From NCBI GenBank assembly GCA_002412495.1, contig DHVE01000107.1, positions 42,928-106,927 of the forward strand: a stretch of DNA of 64,000 nt. Reading direction: 5' to 3'. Made by a program: the position numbers and the translations under genes. Of this stretch, positions 54,029 to 62,327 are shown piece after piece. Below the pieces are notes generated by a model, which saw only the letters and a list, made by a program, of their open reading frames with translations, did no database searches and was not told the origin of the DNA. Each line of letters begins with the position of its first letter. Position 1 is the stretch's first letter. This DNA comes from Betaproteobacteria bacterium UBA5216 (GTDB taxonomy: Bacteria > Pseudomonadota > Gammaproteobacteria > Burkholderiales > SG8-41).

Positions 54029-55005
54029 TCAATCACCTTGGTCGCCCGCACGACTATCGTCTGCGGTATGGTCACACCCAACGCCTTAGCCGTTTTCAAG
54101 TTCACCACCAGCTCAAACCGCGTTGCCTGCTCCACCGGAATATCGCTCGGCTTAACGCCCTTGAAAATTTTGTCTATCAGCACGGCCGCCTTGCGATACA
54201 TTTCATTTTGGTTGGGACCGTAGCCGATTACGCAGCCATTCTCCGCATACGTGGCAAGTCCAACGGGAAAAATTCGATTTTGCACCGCAAGCTCGACAAT
54301 TTTTCTTGTATTTGCAACAAACAATGTGTCCGTGAGAATTACAACACCTTCAATCCGCGCCTTTTCCATCGCCGCGAGCGCGGCGTCCAAATCGTTAGCC
54401 GACTGCGCCTCGAACCGGTGCAATGACATCTTGAGCGCCTTGGCCGCGACCTCGAGTGCTTTGACGCCCGCCTGATTAGACAGATTCCTCGGATTACTGA
54501 GTGCGGCCACCCGCGTCATTTTGGGCGCTGCTTCGCGCATCAATTCCAATTGTTTGGCAGCCATCTCGGACCCGAAGATAGCGGAGCCTGTAATGTTTGC
54601 GCCGGGCCGCGCGAGACTCGTGATCAGTCCGGTTGCAATCGGATCAGCGGTGGCGGGAATTACAATGGGAATGGTCGAAGTGGCCTGCTTCGCGGCAAGG
54701 GCCGCCTTGATACCCAAAGCCACCAGCAAGTCCACATTGAGACGTACCAATTCGGTTGCCAGATCGGGAAGCTGTTCATATTTGCCTTCCGCCCAACGGT
54801 AATCGATGGTGATATTTTTTCCTTCGACATAACCAAAATCCCGCAATCCGGCCTGCAGCGCAATCAATCGTGCTGCCTGCCCCGACGCGGTTTCCGCGCC
54901 GAGTATGCCTATGCGTCGAGGTTTAACCGGCTTTTGTTGCGCCCAAAGTTCAAGCGGCATAAGGCAGCCGCCGCCCAATACAAACAATATTTTTCGCCGC
55001 ATCAT
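54025..55005 (-). CDS. array ABC_sub_bind receptor 7
   Basis: A 326-residue binding protein. The signal is short (MMRRKILFVLGGG, ending LELWAQQ) with two adjacent Arg residues. Landmarks are RIGILGAETASG, RDFGYVEGKNITIDYRW, ATADPIATGL, LARPGANITGS and the NGCVIGYGPNQNEMYRKAA segment, which carries Cys and Val where others have Gly-Leu. The C-terminus is VVRATKVIE. The start overlaps the preceding stop by a single base (TAATG). Confidence 0.91.
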   Translation of the reverse strand: MMRRKILFVLGGGCLMPLELWAQQKPVKPRRIGILGAETASGQAARLIALQAGLRDFGYVEGKNITIDYRWAEGKYEQLPDLATELVRLNVDLLVALGIKAALAAKQATSTIPIVIPATADPIATGLITSLARPGANITGSAIFGSEMAAKQLELMREAAPKMTRVAALSNPRNLSNQAGVKALEVAAKALKMSLHRFEAQSANDLDAALAAMEKARIEGVVILTDTLFVANTRKIVELAVQNRIFPVGLATYAENGCVIGYGPNQNEMYRKAAVLIDKIFKGVKPSDIPVEQATRFELVVNLKTAKALGVTIPQTIVVRATKVIE

Positions 55006-55991
55006 TATTCAATCACCTTGTCTGCCCGCACCAGTATCGATTGAGGAATCTTGATTCCCAATGCCTTCGCGGTTTTCATATTGAGAACCATCTCGAACTT
55101 GGTGGGTTGTTCAATAGGCAATTCCGATGGCTTCGCACCTTTCACAATCTTGTCCACATAGAAGGCCGCACGGCGAAAAAGGTCCGCGTAGCTGGGGCCA
55201 TATGAGATCAACCCCCCCGCGTCAATGGGCGCGCGCTGAGAAAACATGGTTGGAATTTGACGTTTCCGCGCAAACTCGATGATGCTAATTTCAACAGCAT
55301 TGACCACGGGGTCGGGCAACGCAATGATCGCAACATTGCGGCTTGCCGGTATCGTCAGTAGCCTGCTCTCGATATCATCAGGACTTCGTACTTCCACGGA
55401 AAGAATCTTGATGCCCAAGGCTTTACCCGCTACCTGGGTAAGCTCCAGCTCCTCGCGCTTCTCGGCATAATCCGCGTTCCACACCACTGCCACCACCGCG
55501 ACGTTTGGCACCGTATCGCGCACAATTTCGAGGCGTTTGGCGCTTAAATCATGGATCATTGCACTCAATCCCGTCAGGTTGCCGCCTGGACGCGCAAGAC
55601 TCGCTACCAACTTCAGAGCGACTGGATCCTCGACATTGGTCATAACAATAGGAATAGCAGTAGAAGAATTCTTTGCCGCCAATGCGACACGGCTACCGCC
55701 TGCCGCGACAATTACATCAACCTTCGAACGCAGCAAGTCACTTGCAAGCGCGGGAAGCCGATCCAGTTTGCCGTCCGCATACCGTGATTCCAACAGGATT
55801 GTTTTCCCGATGATGTACCCGCGCTCCGTCAAGCCCTGCCGAAAAGCTTCGCTACGCGATGCATCGCGCGCCATATTGACGGGTGACAGATAGCCCACCT
55901 TCGGGATTCTCACTGGCTGAGTCCCGCCTAAACGCGACATCCCCAGCAGCCCTGTCCCTATTACTACGATTAGCTCACGCCGCGTGATCAT
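55005..55991 (-). CDS. array ABC_sub_bind receptor 6
   Basis: A 328-residue binding protein with signal MITRRELIVVIGTG (twin-arginine-like). Landmarks are KVGYLSPVNMARD, TERGYIIGKTILLE (in place of the usual GYVEGKN), TNVEDPVALKL, LARPGGNLTGL and DAGGLISYGPSYADLFRRAA. The C-terminus is LVRADKVIE. A VVAVVWNADYAEK segment replaces the common NLSNP hinge. It ends in the one-base overlap with receptor 7 and overlaps receptor 5 by four bases. Confidence 0.91.
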   Translation of the reverse strand: MITRRELIVVIGTGLLGMSRLGGTQPVRIPKVGYLSPVNMARDASRSEAFRQGLTERGYIIGKTILLESRYADGKLDRLPALASDLLRSKVDVIVAAGGSRVALAAKNSSTAIPIVMTNVEDPVALKLVASLARPGGNLTGLSAMIHDLSAKRLEIVRDTVPNVAVVAVVWNADYAEKREELELTQVAGKALGIKILSVEVRSPDDIESRLLTIPASRNVAIIALPDPVVNAVEISIIEFARKRQIPTMFSQRAPIDAGGLISYGPSYADLFRRAAFYVDKIVKGAKPSELPIEQPTKFEMVLNMKTAKALGIKIPQSILVRADKVIE

Positions 55992-57016
55992 TCAATCACC
56001 TTGTTCGCGCTGATCAGCAGCGCCTGCGGGATTTTAAGACTCAGAGCGTTGGCGGTTTTTCCGTTGATGACCAATTCAAATACGATGGGCTGCTCCACCG
56101 GCAGATCGGCGGGCTTGGCGCCTTTCAGTATTTTATCCACATGAATCGCGACGCGGCGATAAATGTCAGAGAAACTCGGGCCATAGCTGATCAAGATGCC
56201 ATCTTCCGCCAATTCCCGAATTGCACCTATGGATGGCAGCCGATGCTTGGTTGCCAGGTCAGATATCATTCGCCGGTTTTCTATAAAAAGACCATCTTGC
56301 GCTAGAAGGACTGCGCCACTTTTCTCGCGCACTATCCGCGAAAAAGCGTTTTCGATGTCTTGCCTGGTGCGCGCTTGCGCCGACAGCACACTGATACCAG
56401 TGCGTTTCGCCGCCAACTGAACGACTTTCAAAGTGTCAATATTGGAAGCGTTGTCGGGCTGCAACAGCACGGCCACGCGCGCGGGTTTCGGCGTCACGCT
56501 GAGCAGCAACTCCAGATGCTTGGCGCTGAGGTCAACCAGCATGTTTGTCAGGCCGGTGATATTTCCGCCGGGCCGCGCCAGACTTTTGATAAATCCGCTA
56601 CCGACCGGATCAGCGATGGGGCCCATAACGATAGGTATCGTAGTTGTCGCTTTTTGCAAGGCGCTCGTGGTGGGCGTAGACGTCGCGACAATGACATCCA
56701 CCTTGATTCGCGCCAATTCCTCGGCCAACGCCGGCAGAAGGTCTGCCTTGCCATCGGCAAAGCGCCACTCGATCACAAGGTTCTTACCTTCGACATAACC
56801 GAGATCGCGCATGCCGCGCACGAACGCGCCAAAGGCATCAGCGTCAATGGAAACCGGGCGCGCACGCTGTACCAAGATACCCACGCGCCAGATTTTACCC
56901 GGCGGATTCGCCTGCGCACGCACGCCGCCTGCCCTACTAAGCACGGGCCATGCGACGCCTGCAAAAAGCAATTTTCGGCGCAGGCCATTAATTCGCAAAT
57001 ATCTGTTTTTATTCAC
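55988..57016 (-). CDS. array ABC_sub_bind receptor 5
   Basis: A 342-residue binding protein with a longer N-terminus (MNKNRYLRINGLRRKLLFAG, ending GVRAQA) and a GTG start that shares one base with the preceding TAG stop. The signal keeps a double Arg. Landmarks are RVGILVQRARP, RDLGYVEGKNLVIEWRF, PIADPVGSGF, LARPGGNITGL and EDGILISYGPSFSDIYRR. The C-terminus is LISANKVIE. It differs in having an acidic EDG where most have EAGG. Confidence 0.91.
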   Translation of the reverse strand: MNKNRYLRINGLRRKLLFAGVAWPVLSRAGGVRAQANPPGKIWRVGILVQRARPVSIDADAFGAFVRGMRDLGYVEGKNLVIEWRFADGKADLLPALAEELARIKVDVIVATSTPTTSALQKATTTIPIVMGPIADPVGSGFIKSLARPGGNITGLTNMLVDLSAKHLELLLSVTPKPARVAVLLQPDNASNIDTLKVVQLAAKRTGISVLSAQARTRQDIENAFSRIVREKSGAVLLAQDGLFIENRRMISDLATKHRLPSIGAIRELAEDGILISYGPSFSDIYRRVAIHVDKILKGAKPADLPVEQPIVFELVINGKTANALSLKIPQALLISANKVIE

Positions 57017-58014
57017 TATTCTAAAACCTCCCCTCCACGAACCAACAGTTCAGTCGGGATAGTGAGGCCAAGTGCTGTTGCCGTCTTGCGATTAATAACC
57101 AGATCAAATCGGGTTGGTTGCTCGAACGGCAGATCGGCCGGCTTGGCACCTTTCAGAATCTTGTCAACATAGGCAGCGGCACGGCGATAGAACTCGGTAG
57201 CGTTCTGCCCATAGCTCATCAGACCGCCGGCCTCGACGTCATCGCGATTGGCGGATATCGAAGGCATGCGATGTTTCAGAATCAACGACGCGATCAGCCG
57301 CCGCTGCCCTATCAGGAACGCATCGGACGCAACAATGACTGCTTGCGCGCGTTCGCGGGTGATTGCCGCAAAGGCTTGCTCGACCTCCACGGGCGAACGG
57401 GCGTTTGCCGTGGACACCTTGACGCCAATCCGACCGGCAGCGGCGCGAATACTCTTGATCACGCCCGGTATAGAAGGATTATCCGGATTGACGAGAACAG
57501 CCACGTGCGACAGTTTGGGCACCATGGTCTTTAAAAGCTCCATGTGCTTCGGACTGATGTCCAGAATAATGAGGGAGAGTCCGGTTACATTGCCGCCGGG
57601 CCGCGCCAGGCTTACGGCAAACCCGTCCCCGACCGGATCGGTCACCGCTGCCGTCACGATGGGAATGGTCCTGGTCGCCTGTTGCGCGGCACGTGTACCG
57701 GGAGTCGCGTGCGTCACGATCAATTCCACGTTCATTTGTACAAGTTCCGCCGCCAACACGGGGAGCCGCTCGTAATTTCCTTCAGCGGCTCGCCATTCGA
57801 TAAGAATATTTTTTCCTTCGATATAACCCAATTCGCGCATAGCCCACACAAATGCACCGTAGTAATCCGGATTGGCGGCGCTGGGAGGTGAACGCATGGC
57901 GAGAAAACCGATGCGCCGAAGCTTGGTTGACTGCTGGGAAAAAGAGGACAACGGCATAGCGAGTACGCAAAAACTCGCGCTGCCAGTAATGAGCAATTCA
58001 CGTCGTGTTGTCAT
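57016..58014 (-). CDS. array ABC_sub_bind receptor 4
   Basis: A 332-residue binding protein with twin-arginine-like signal MTTRRELLITGSAS, ending SSFSQQS. Landmarks are RIGFLAMRSPP, RELGYIEGKNILIEWRA, AVTDPVGDGF, LARPGGNVTGL and EAGGLMSYGQNATEFYRRAA. The C-terminus LLVRGGEVLE departs from the common RADKVIE, and its gene ends in TAG rather than TGA, so the junction is a one-base rather than four-base overlap. Confidence 0.91.
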   Translation of the reverse strand: MTTRRELLITGSASFCVLAMPLSSFSQQSTKLRRIGFLAMRSPPSAANPDYYGAFVWAMRELGYIEGKNILIEWRAAEGNYERLPVLAAELVQMNVELIVTHATPGTRAAQQATRTIPIVTAAVTDPVGDGFAVSLARPGGNVTGLSLIILDISPKHMELLKTMVPKLSHVAVLVNPDNPSIPGVIKSIRAAAGRIGVKVSTANARSPVEVEQAFAAITRERAQAVIVASDAFLIGQRRLIASLILKHRMPSISANRDDVEAGGLMSYGQNATEFYRRAAAYVDKILKGAKPADLPFEQPTRFDLVINRKTATALGLTIPTELLVRGGEVLE

Positions 58015-59000
58015 TCAATCACCCGCGTAGCCCGTACCAATACGGTCTGCGGTATCGTAATACCCAGCGCCTTGGCGGTCTTGAGATTAATCACCATCTC
58101 GAACTTGGCCGCCTGCTCCACGGGAATGTCGCCGGGTTTGGTTCCGTTGAGAATCTTGTCCACGTAAGTCGCGGCACGGTGCCACATCGCCGGTATATCC
58201 GCTCCGTAGGACATCAAGCCGCCACCTTCGGCAACGTCCTTGAAACCAATCGAGGCCAATCGATGTTTGGTCGCAATCGCGCCGACTGCCTTGCCATTGG
58301 AAATAAGCATGGGCGTTTCGGAAACCAGCACGCTGGCTATCCGGCTCTTGGTTATCCCTGATAGGGTGCTCTCCAGTGCGTTGACACTTTTCACATCGGC
58401 AACTTGAACGGTTATCTTCAGCGCCTTCGCCGCCGATTCGAGTGCATGGATGTCCGCCGGTTCAATAGTACTGCGGTCCATAAGGGTGGCAATTGTGGTG
58501 GTATGCGGCAAGGTTTCCTTGAGCATTTCAAGCCGCTTGGCCGCGATTTCCCGGCCAAAGAACGACAAGCCGGTAACATTTCTGCCGGGCCGGGAAAGAT
58601 TGTCGATTAGCCCGGCCGCAACCGGATCCCCTATCGATGCCATAACAATGGGAATGGTCGTGGTCGCCTGTTTCGCCGCCCTGATCCCGGCCCTTGCGTG
58701 CGTTACGATGACATCGACCTTGGACGCAATCAATTCAGCAACCAAATCAGGGAGGCGTTCGTATTTGCCCTCGGCCCACCGATACTCAATAACGAGATTC
58801 TTGCCTTCCACGTAGCCGCGCTCGCGCAATCCCGTCTTCAGCGCTTCCACCATCGGCGCCCATCCGCCCGAAGAGCCGGCTCCCAATATCCCGATTCTCG
58901 CGCTCACCCCTGCCTTCGGTTGAGCCGCGGAGATTAGTGGCACACTGGATACACACAGGCCAGCGCTTCCCACGGCAAGAAATTCACGACGCGTCGTCAT
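58011..59000 (-). CDS. array ABC_sub_bind receptor 3
   Basis: A 329-residue binding protein with the clearest twin-arginine signal of the central members (MTTRREFLAVGSAG, ending LISAAQP). Landmarks are RIGILGAGSSGGW, RERGYVEGKNLVIEYRW, ASIGDPVAAGL, LSRPGRNVTGL, EGGGLMSYGADIPAMWHRAA and the C-terminal LVRATRVIE. It resembles receptor 7 in the first lobe (ILGA). Overlaps of four bases on both sides. Confidence 0.92.
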   Translation of the reverse strand: MTTRREFLAVGSAGLCVSSVPLISAAQPKAGVSARIGILGAGSSGGWAPMVEALKTGLRERGYVEGKNLVIEYRWAEGKYERLPDLVAELIASKVDVIVTHARAGIRAAKQATTTIPIVMASIGDPVAAGLIDNLSRPGRNVTGLSFFGREIAAKRLEMLKETLPHTTTIATLMDRSTIEPADIHALESAAKALKITVQVADVKSVNALESTLSGITKSRIASVLVSETPMLISNGKAVGAIATKHRLASIGFKDVAEGGGLMSYGADIPAMWHRAATYVDKILNGTKPGDIPVEQAAKFEMVINLKTAKALGITIPQTVLVRATRVIE

Positions 59001-60016
59001 TCAATCACCTTGGTTGCCCTCACCAATATTGATTGTGGAATCGTCAACCCCAGCGCCTTGGCGGCTTTCAGATTGATCACCAATTCAAATTTGGTGGGTT
59101 GCTCGACAGGCAGATCGGCGGGCTTTGCCCCCTTGAGGATTTTGTCTACGTAGATGCCGGCACGGCGGAACATGTCGTCCCGGTCTGGCCCATATGCCAA
59201 CAGACCGCCGGCCTCTACATATTCTGAAAACTGATACATCGACGGTATGCGGCTCTTGGCCGCAAAATCCACGATGCGCTTTGTATGAATGGTCATCAAT
59301 GGATTGGAAATCACGAACATCGCGCCAGGACTTATCTTGGCGGCGCTTGCGAATGCCGTGTCGAATTCGGCGGCGTTACTGACTTCCAGAGAATGAAGCT
59401 GCAATCCCAACTGCCGGGCGGGTGCCTGGATTTCTTTCCATGAATAAGGAGACGCGCCTCCCGTCGGGTTCCACAGAACAGCAACGCGAGCAAGCTTGGG
59501 GACCAGATCCTTCAGCAGTTCCAGTCGCTTCGCCGCCAGTTCCGGCGCCATTTGGGTTAGCCCGGTAATGTTGCCACCGGGGCGGGCAAGGCTGCTCACC
59601 AGTCCCGCCACTATCGGGTCTCCCGGAGCAGCCATGACTATGGGAATTGTCTTGGTAGCTTTTTGTGCCGCAATGGCGGGAGACAGCGAAGATGCAACAA
59701 TGACATCCACTTTTAGCCCAACAAGCTCCACCGCCAGCTGGGCGAGGCGGTCAAGTTTGCCGTCTGCGTAACGAAACTCGAAATTGATATTCTTTCCCTC
59801 GACCCACCCAAGGTCGCGCATGCCTTGCCGGAACTCCTGATTTAATGGCACGGCATCGGCCTGCGACGTTGCCGAGAGCATCCCAATACGACGCACGCTC
59901 GCCGTCGTCTGCGCGCGCGGCGTACCCATGCACGTGAGCGCGGGCAATACGGCAACCGCCATCAGCAGTTGTCTGCGCCTGGCGGCGCTGTGTGCGTGCT
60001 TGTCTTCTGCACTCAT
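58997..60016 (-). CDS. array ABC_sub_bind receptor 2
   Basis: A 339-residue binding protein with a His/Arg-rich N-terminus (AHSAARRRQLLMAVAV) before the hydrophobic core, ending GTPRAQT. Landmarks are RIGMLSATSQADA, RDLGWVEGKNINFEFRY, AAPGDPIVAGL, LARPGGNITGL, EAGGLLAYGPDRDDMFRRAG and LVRATKVIE. A GASPYSWKEIQ segment near 200 echoes the PAQPQEWKEM of receptor 9 and the orphan. Overlaps of four bases on both sides. Confidence 0.91.
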   Translation of the reverse strand: MSAEDKHAHSAARRRQLLMAVAVLPALTCMGTPRAQTTASVRRIGMLSATSQADAVPLNQEFRQGMRDLGWVEGKNINFEFRYADGKLDRLAQLAVELVGLKVDVIVASSLSPAIAAQKATKTIPIVMAAPGDPIVAGLVSSLARPGGNITGLTQMAPELAAKRLELLKDLVPKLARVAVLWNPTGGASPYSWKEIQAPARQLGLQLHSLEVSNAAEFDTAFASAAKISPGAMFVISNPLMTIHTKRIVDFAAKSRIPSMYQFSEYVEAGGLLAYGPDRDDMFRRAGIYVDKILKGAKPADLPVEQPTKFELVINLKAAKALGLTIPQSILVRATKVIE

Positions 60017-61071
60017 TCAATCACCCTGGTGGCGCGCACCATTACGGATTGTGGAACAGTTATCCCCAGCGCCTTGGCGGTTTTCAAGTTGACAAGCATT
60101 TCAAACTTGGTTGGCTGCTCGATAGGTAAATCCGACGGCTTCGCGCCCTTCAGGATACGGTCTACGTAGTAGGCGGAACGGCGATACAACGCAGCGCGAT
60201 CTGCGCCGTAGCTCATTAGCGCGCCTGCCTCTGCGATTTCATGTGGCCCGCATGACACTGGCCATCGATTCGCCATCGCAATTTTTACAATTCGCTCGCG
60301 TTCAGCGACAAAAAATCGCGCCGGCAGTAAAACCAATCCTTGTATACGGTCTTTCGCGAGTTGCGCCAGTGCCGGCTCGATATCGTCTGGCTTGTCAATT
60401 TTTGCGAAAAAGCCCTGAATACGGCGTTGATCCAGTACTGAACGATATAGCTTGGCCAGCGGCTCCGCAGTTTGTGTACCTACGTCCGCAAGGAAACCGA
60501 CGCGTCTGGCGGACGGAATGGTTTCTAGCAATATCTCAAGAAATTTCCCGCCAAATTCGACAACCATATTGGTAACGCCAGTCACTAGCCCGCCGGGGCG
60601 CGCAAGGCTTGCCGCAAGACCGGCGGTAACCAGAGAACCGCCGTCGCCCTGAACAATAGGTGTATGGGGTATCAACTTGCTGGCTACTGTTGTCGCGACA
60701 ACAGTAGCAGCCACAACAACCGCCGGGTTTTTCGCCGCCAATTCCAAAGCTAGCGGCTGCAATCGTTCCGATACGCTTTCGGCCCAGCGTTCTTCGATAG
60801 CGTAATTTACCCCTTCATTCCAGCCAAGCGTGGCCATTCCCTCCTTGAAGGCGCGCAGATAATGCGCATTAGCCTTGCGCGAGGTGTTATTCAGCCATCC
60901 GACCAGCACCAGCGGCTTAGCCTGTGCATGTGCCGCGCCCATCCACGCGAGCGCGGGTATCGCGGCACCGGCGACAACTATTCTTCGACGTACCTCGGTC
61001 CGGTCGAAATTATTATTCTTGCCTGTCACTCCCCCCCCTTGCGCCCAAGAAGAAATATCTTGTTCAGCCAT
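60013..61071 (-). CDS. array ABC_sub_bind receptor 1 (promoter-proximal)
   Basis: A 352-residue binding protein, first in the array and one of the most divergent. A long charged N-terminus precedes EVRRRIVVAGAAIPAL and the cleavage-type AAHAQAK. Lobe 1 starts VLVGWLNNTSRKAN; GLVTGVTNMVV and EAGALMSYGADRAALYRRSA follow the family pattern, and the C-terminus is MVRATRVIE. The usual dinucleotide-like DP motif is replaced by QGDGGSLVTAGL. It begins 29 bases after the toxin gene, with no obvious strong promoter between. Confidence 0.9.
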   Translation of the reverse strand: MAEQDISSWAQGGGVTGKNNNFDRTEVRRRIVVAGAAIPALAWMGAAHAQAKPLVLVGWLNNTSRKANAHYLRAFKEGMATLGWNEGVNYAIEERWAESVSERLQPLALELAAKNPAVVVAATVVATTVASKLIPHTPIVQGDGGSLVTAGLAASLARPGGLVTGVTNMVVEFGGKFLEILLETIPSARRVGFLADVGTQTAEPLAKLYRSVLDQRRIQGFFAKIDKPDDIEPALAQLAKDRIQGLVLLPARFFVAERERIVKIAMANRWPVSCGPHEIAEAGALMSYGADRAALYRRSAYYVDRILKGAKPSDLPIEQPTKFEMLVNLKTAKALGITVPQSVMVRATRVIE

Positions 61072-61089
61072 CCGTCAAAACTCGCTGTG

Positions 61090-61114
61090 CGCCAAGTAAA
61101 TCAATAACTTGGCG
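61090..61114 (-). repeat. hairpin spanning the toxin stop codon before the receptor array
   Basis: CGCCAAGT (61090-61097) and ACTTGGCG (61107-61114) form a perfect eight-base inverted repeat with a nine-base AT-rich loop that contains the toxin stop codon. No U tract follows on the minus strand, so it is not a standard terminator. It may be an attenuator or a processing or stability element separating the toxin message from the receptor operon. Confidence 0.5.
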
Positions 61115-61820
61115 AGCCACGACGGGTCTTTAGACATTCGATCAACGCCCGCAGCCCGCGCAGCAATGTCCGGCTATCGGTGATGGCTAATGTGGACATA
61201 CAGCGGTTGCGCCACGCCGTTTCCTCCAACATCCGGGTCGCCGCCCGTCTTGCCGCACTGGCCGCGACTTTGCCATACGCTTCGGTGGCGACATTCAAGC
61301 CGGTCTTGAGCGGCTCATCCCCCCAATGCACCACCATGAAGGCAAGATCAATCACATCGCGGCCCAACACCGAAGCATCGCGCCACCGGTCCGCGTTGGC
61401 GAGAAATTTCTCGGCGAAACACGATCCATCGTCGAGCACCGGAACGGGCAGACCCGCCGCCATACCCCCCGACAACGTGATACGCGCTTCCAAAACAATT
61501 TCAAACTTCAGTTTCTCGCCGTTCACCTCCAGAAAGGTGCGTATGCCATAGCGATCCGCGACGACTTCGCGTGCAAGCTTTACGCCGCGCATCGCGATGG
61601 CGCCCAGCGACTGTTCGGTTACCGCGGCCCGCAATGCGCGATATCCCGTTCGGCTGGCACACAAAAAATCCACATCGGCGGATTCGCGGTACTCATTGAG
61701 CGCCAGCGCAATGCGCGTGCCGCCGCCGAAATAACATTCGGTCTTTGCGAGAAAACCCGCGTCAAGACTGCGCAAGGCGGCCAGCACCGTGTTGTGCCTT
61801 GGCCTTGCGTACTCAGACAT
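61101..61820 (-). CDS. AbiEii/AbiGii-type nucleotidyltransferase toxin
   Basis: A 239-residue nucleotidyltransferase-like protein. The GGGTRIALALNEYRESADVDFL segment, split as GG-T then SADVD, matches the GS/GG-x10-DxD nucleotidyltransferase core of AbiEii toxins. The ATG at 61820 overlaps the upstream gene's stop by eight bases (ATGTCTGA). AbiEii toxins act by NTP transfer, in known cases onto tRNA, and are paired with an antitoxin gene just upstream. The C-terminal half is helical. It may be coupled to the receptor array 29 bases downstream. Confidence 0.8.
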   Translation of the reverse strand: MSEYARPRHNTVLAALRSLDAGFLAKTECYFGGGTRIALALNEYRESADVDFLCASRTGYRALRAAVTEQSLGAIAMRGVKLAREVVADRYGIRTFLEVNGEKLKFEIVLEARITLSGGMAAGLPVPVLDDGSCFAEKFLANADRWRDASVLGRDVIDLAFMVVHWGDEPLKTGLNVATEAYGKVAASAARRAATRMLEETAWRNRCMSTLAITDSRTLLRGLRALIECLKTRRGSPSY

Positions 61821-62244
61821 TGAGGACACCGTTCCCATAGCAGGCGGAGAGGCGTTCGACAAGGTCGCGCTCCGCAGGGGTCATGCGCCGCAGATCCACC
61901 AGGCGCCAGTTGCGCTCGTAGAGCCTGAACGCTTCCTCGGCGGCAATGAAGCGCGTCGTGCGATTCCAGCACAGATGCGCGAGGTTTTCATAGGCGGCAA
62001 CCTCGATCACCAACTCGTCGAGCAACAGCCGCAACCGTGTTTCAAACTCAGGTTGTTGCAGTGCCACGCGTATCCGTTCGGCGTCGCGTTCCGCGAGCTT
62101 TAGCGGGATCGTCCGGATGCCTGCATCACGCTCACGCACGCGCTGCGCGCGCTTGGCCGCGCGCACCTGTTCCTGGCGCGACATCGAACTGGTCTTCGGG
62201 CGCCCAAGGCGGGGCGCGGGCTGGAGCTTCATCAAAACAATCAT
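61813..62244 (-). CDS. putative antitoxin partner of the AbiEii-type toxin
   Basis: A protein of about 143 residues, basic at the N-terminus (GRPKTSSMSRQEQ then RAAKRAQRVRERD) and helical afterwards. I do not recognise a standard AbiEi winged-helix domain; the N-terminal LPLK-like segment (IRTIPLKLAERDAERI) is more like a small DNA-binding or ribbon-helix-helix antitoxin. Its position, size and stop-start overlap with the toxin make the antitoxin role likely. The start is uncertain: ATG at 62244 or 62232, or TTG at 62268. A perfect palindrome overlaps the first two. Confidence 0.65.
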   Translation of the reverse strand: MIVLMKLQPAPRLGRPKTSSMSRQEQVRAAKRAQRVRERDAGIRTIPLKLAERDAERIRVALQQPEFETRLRLLLDELVIEVAAYENLAHLCWNRTTRFIAAEEAFRLYERNWRLVDLRRMTPAERDLVERLSACYGNGVLNV

Positions 62245-62259
62245 GAGATTGTTTTGATG
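62230..62259. promoter_or_regulatory. 12-bp perfect inverted repeat, candidate antitoxin operator
   Basis: CATCAAAACAAT (62230-62241) and ATTGTTTTGATG (62248-62259) are perfect reverse complements around a six-base spacer. The repeat covers the antitoxin start region, and a TTGACA-N17-CATGAT promoter-like pair overlaps it on the minus strand. This is the expected layout for autorepression by the toxin-antitoxin complex. Just upstream, an 11-base direct repeat (TATTTATACGA twice, near 62272-62294) may be part of the promoter. Confidence 0.65.
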
Positions 62260-62327
62260 ACATGTCAACGTATATTTATACGATATTTATACGATCGCTC
62301 GTCAGCGGAGCGTCAACCAACACGCAA

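Larger units (their letters stand above)
47184..61071 (-). other. 13-gene putative multi-receptor signalling operon
   Basis: Ten ABC_sub_bind receptors, one Cache-HAMP-GAF histidine kinase, one receiver and one receiver-cyclase lie on the minus strand from 61071 to 47184. All junctions overlap by 4 or 1 bases except the 45-base gap between kinase and receiver. No gene on the other strand interrupts it, and no permease or ATPase is present. The order (receptors, kinase, receiver, receiver-cyclase) follows signal flow from periplasm to cyclic nucleotide. Operon status is inferred from overlap and orientation. Confidence 0.75.

Noticed and set aside
51082..61071. Regularly spaced CATTCAATCACC repeats taken as a CRISPR-like array
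   Set aside because: The spacing is about 1 kb and the repeats are gene boundaries (stop-start overlaps) of a tandem gene family.
51082..61071. Tandem receptors as an assembly artefact
   Set aside because: The copies differ strongly in their pocket regions and lengths and each has an intact reading frame, which collapsed or duplicated reads would not give.
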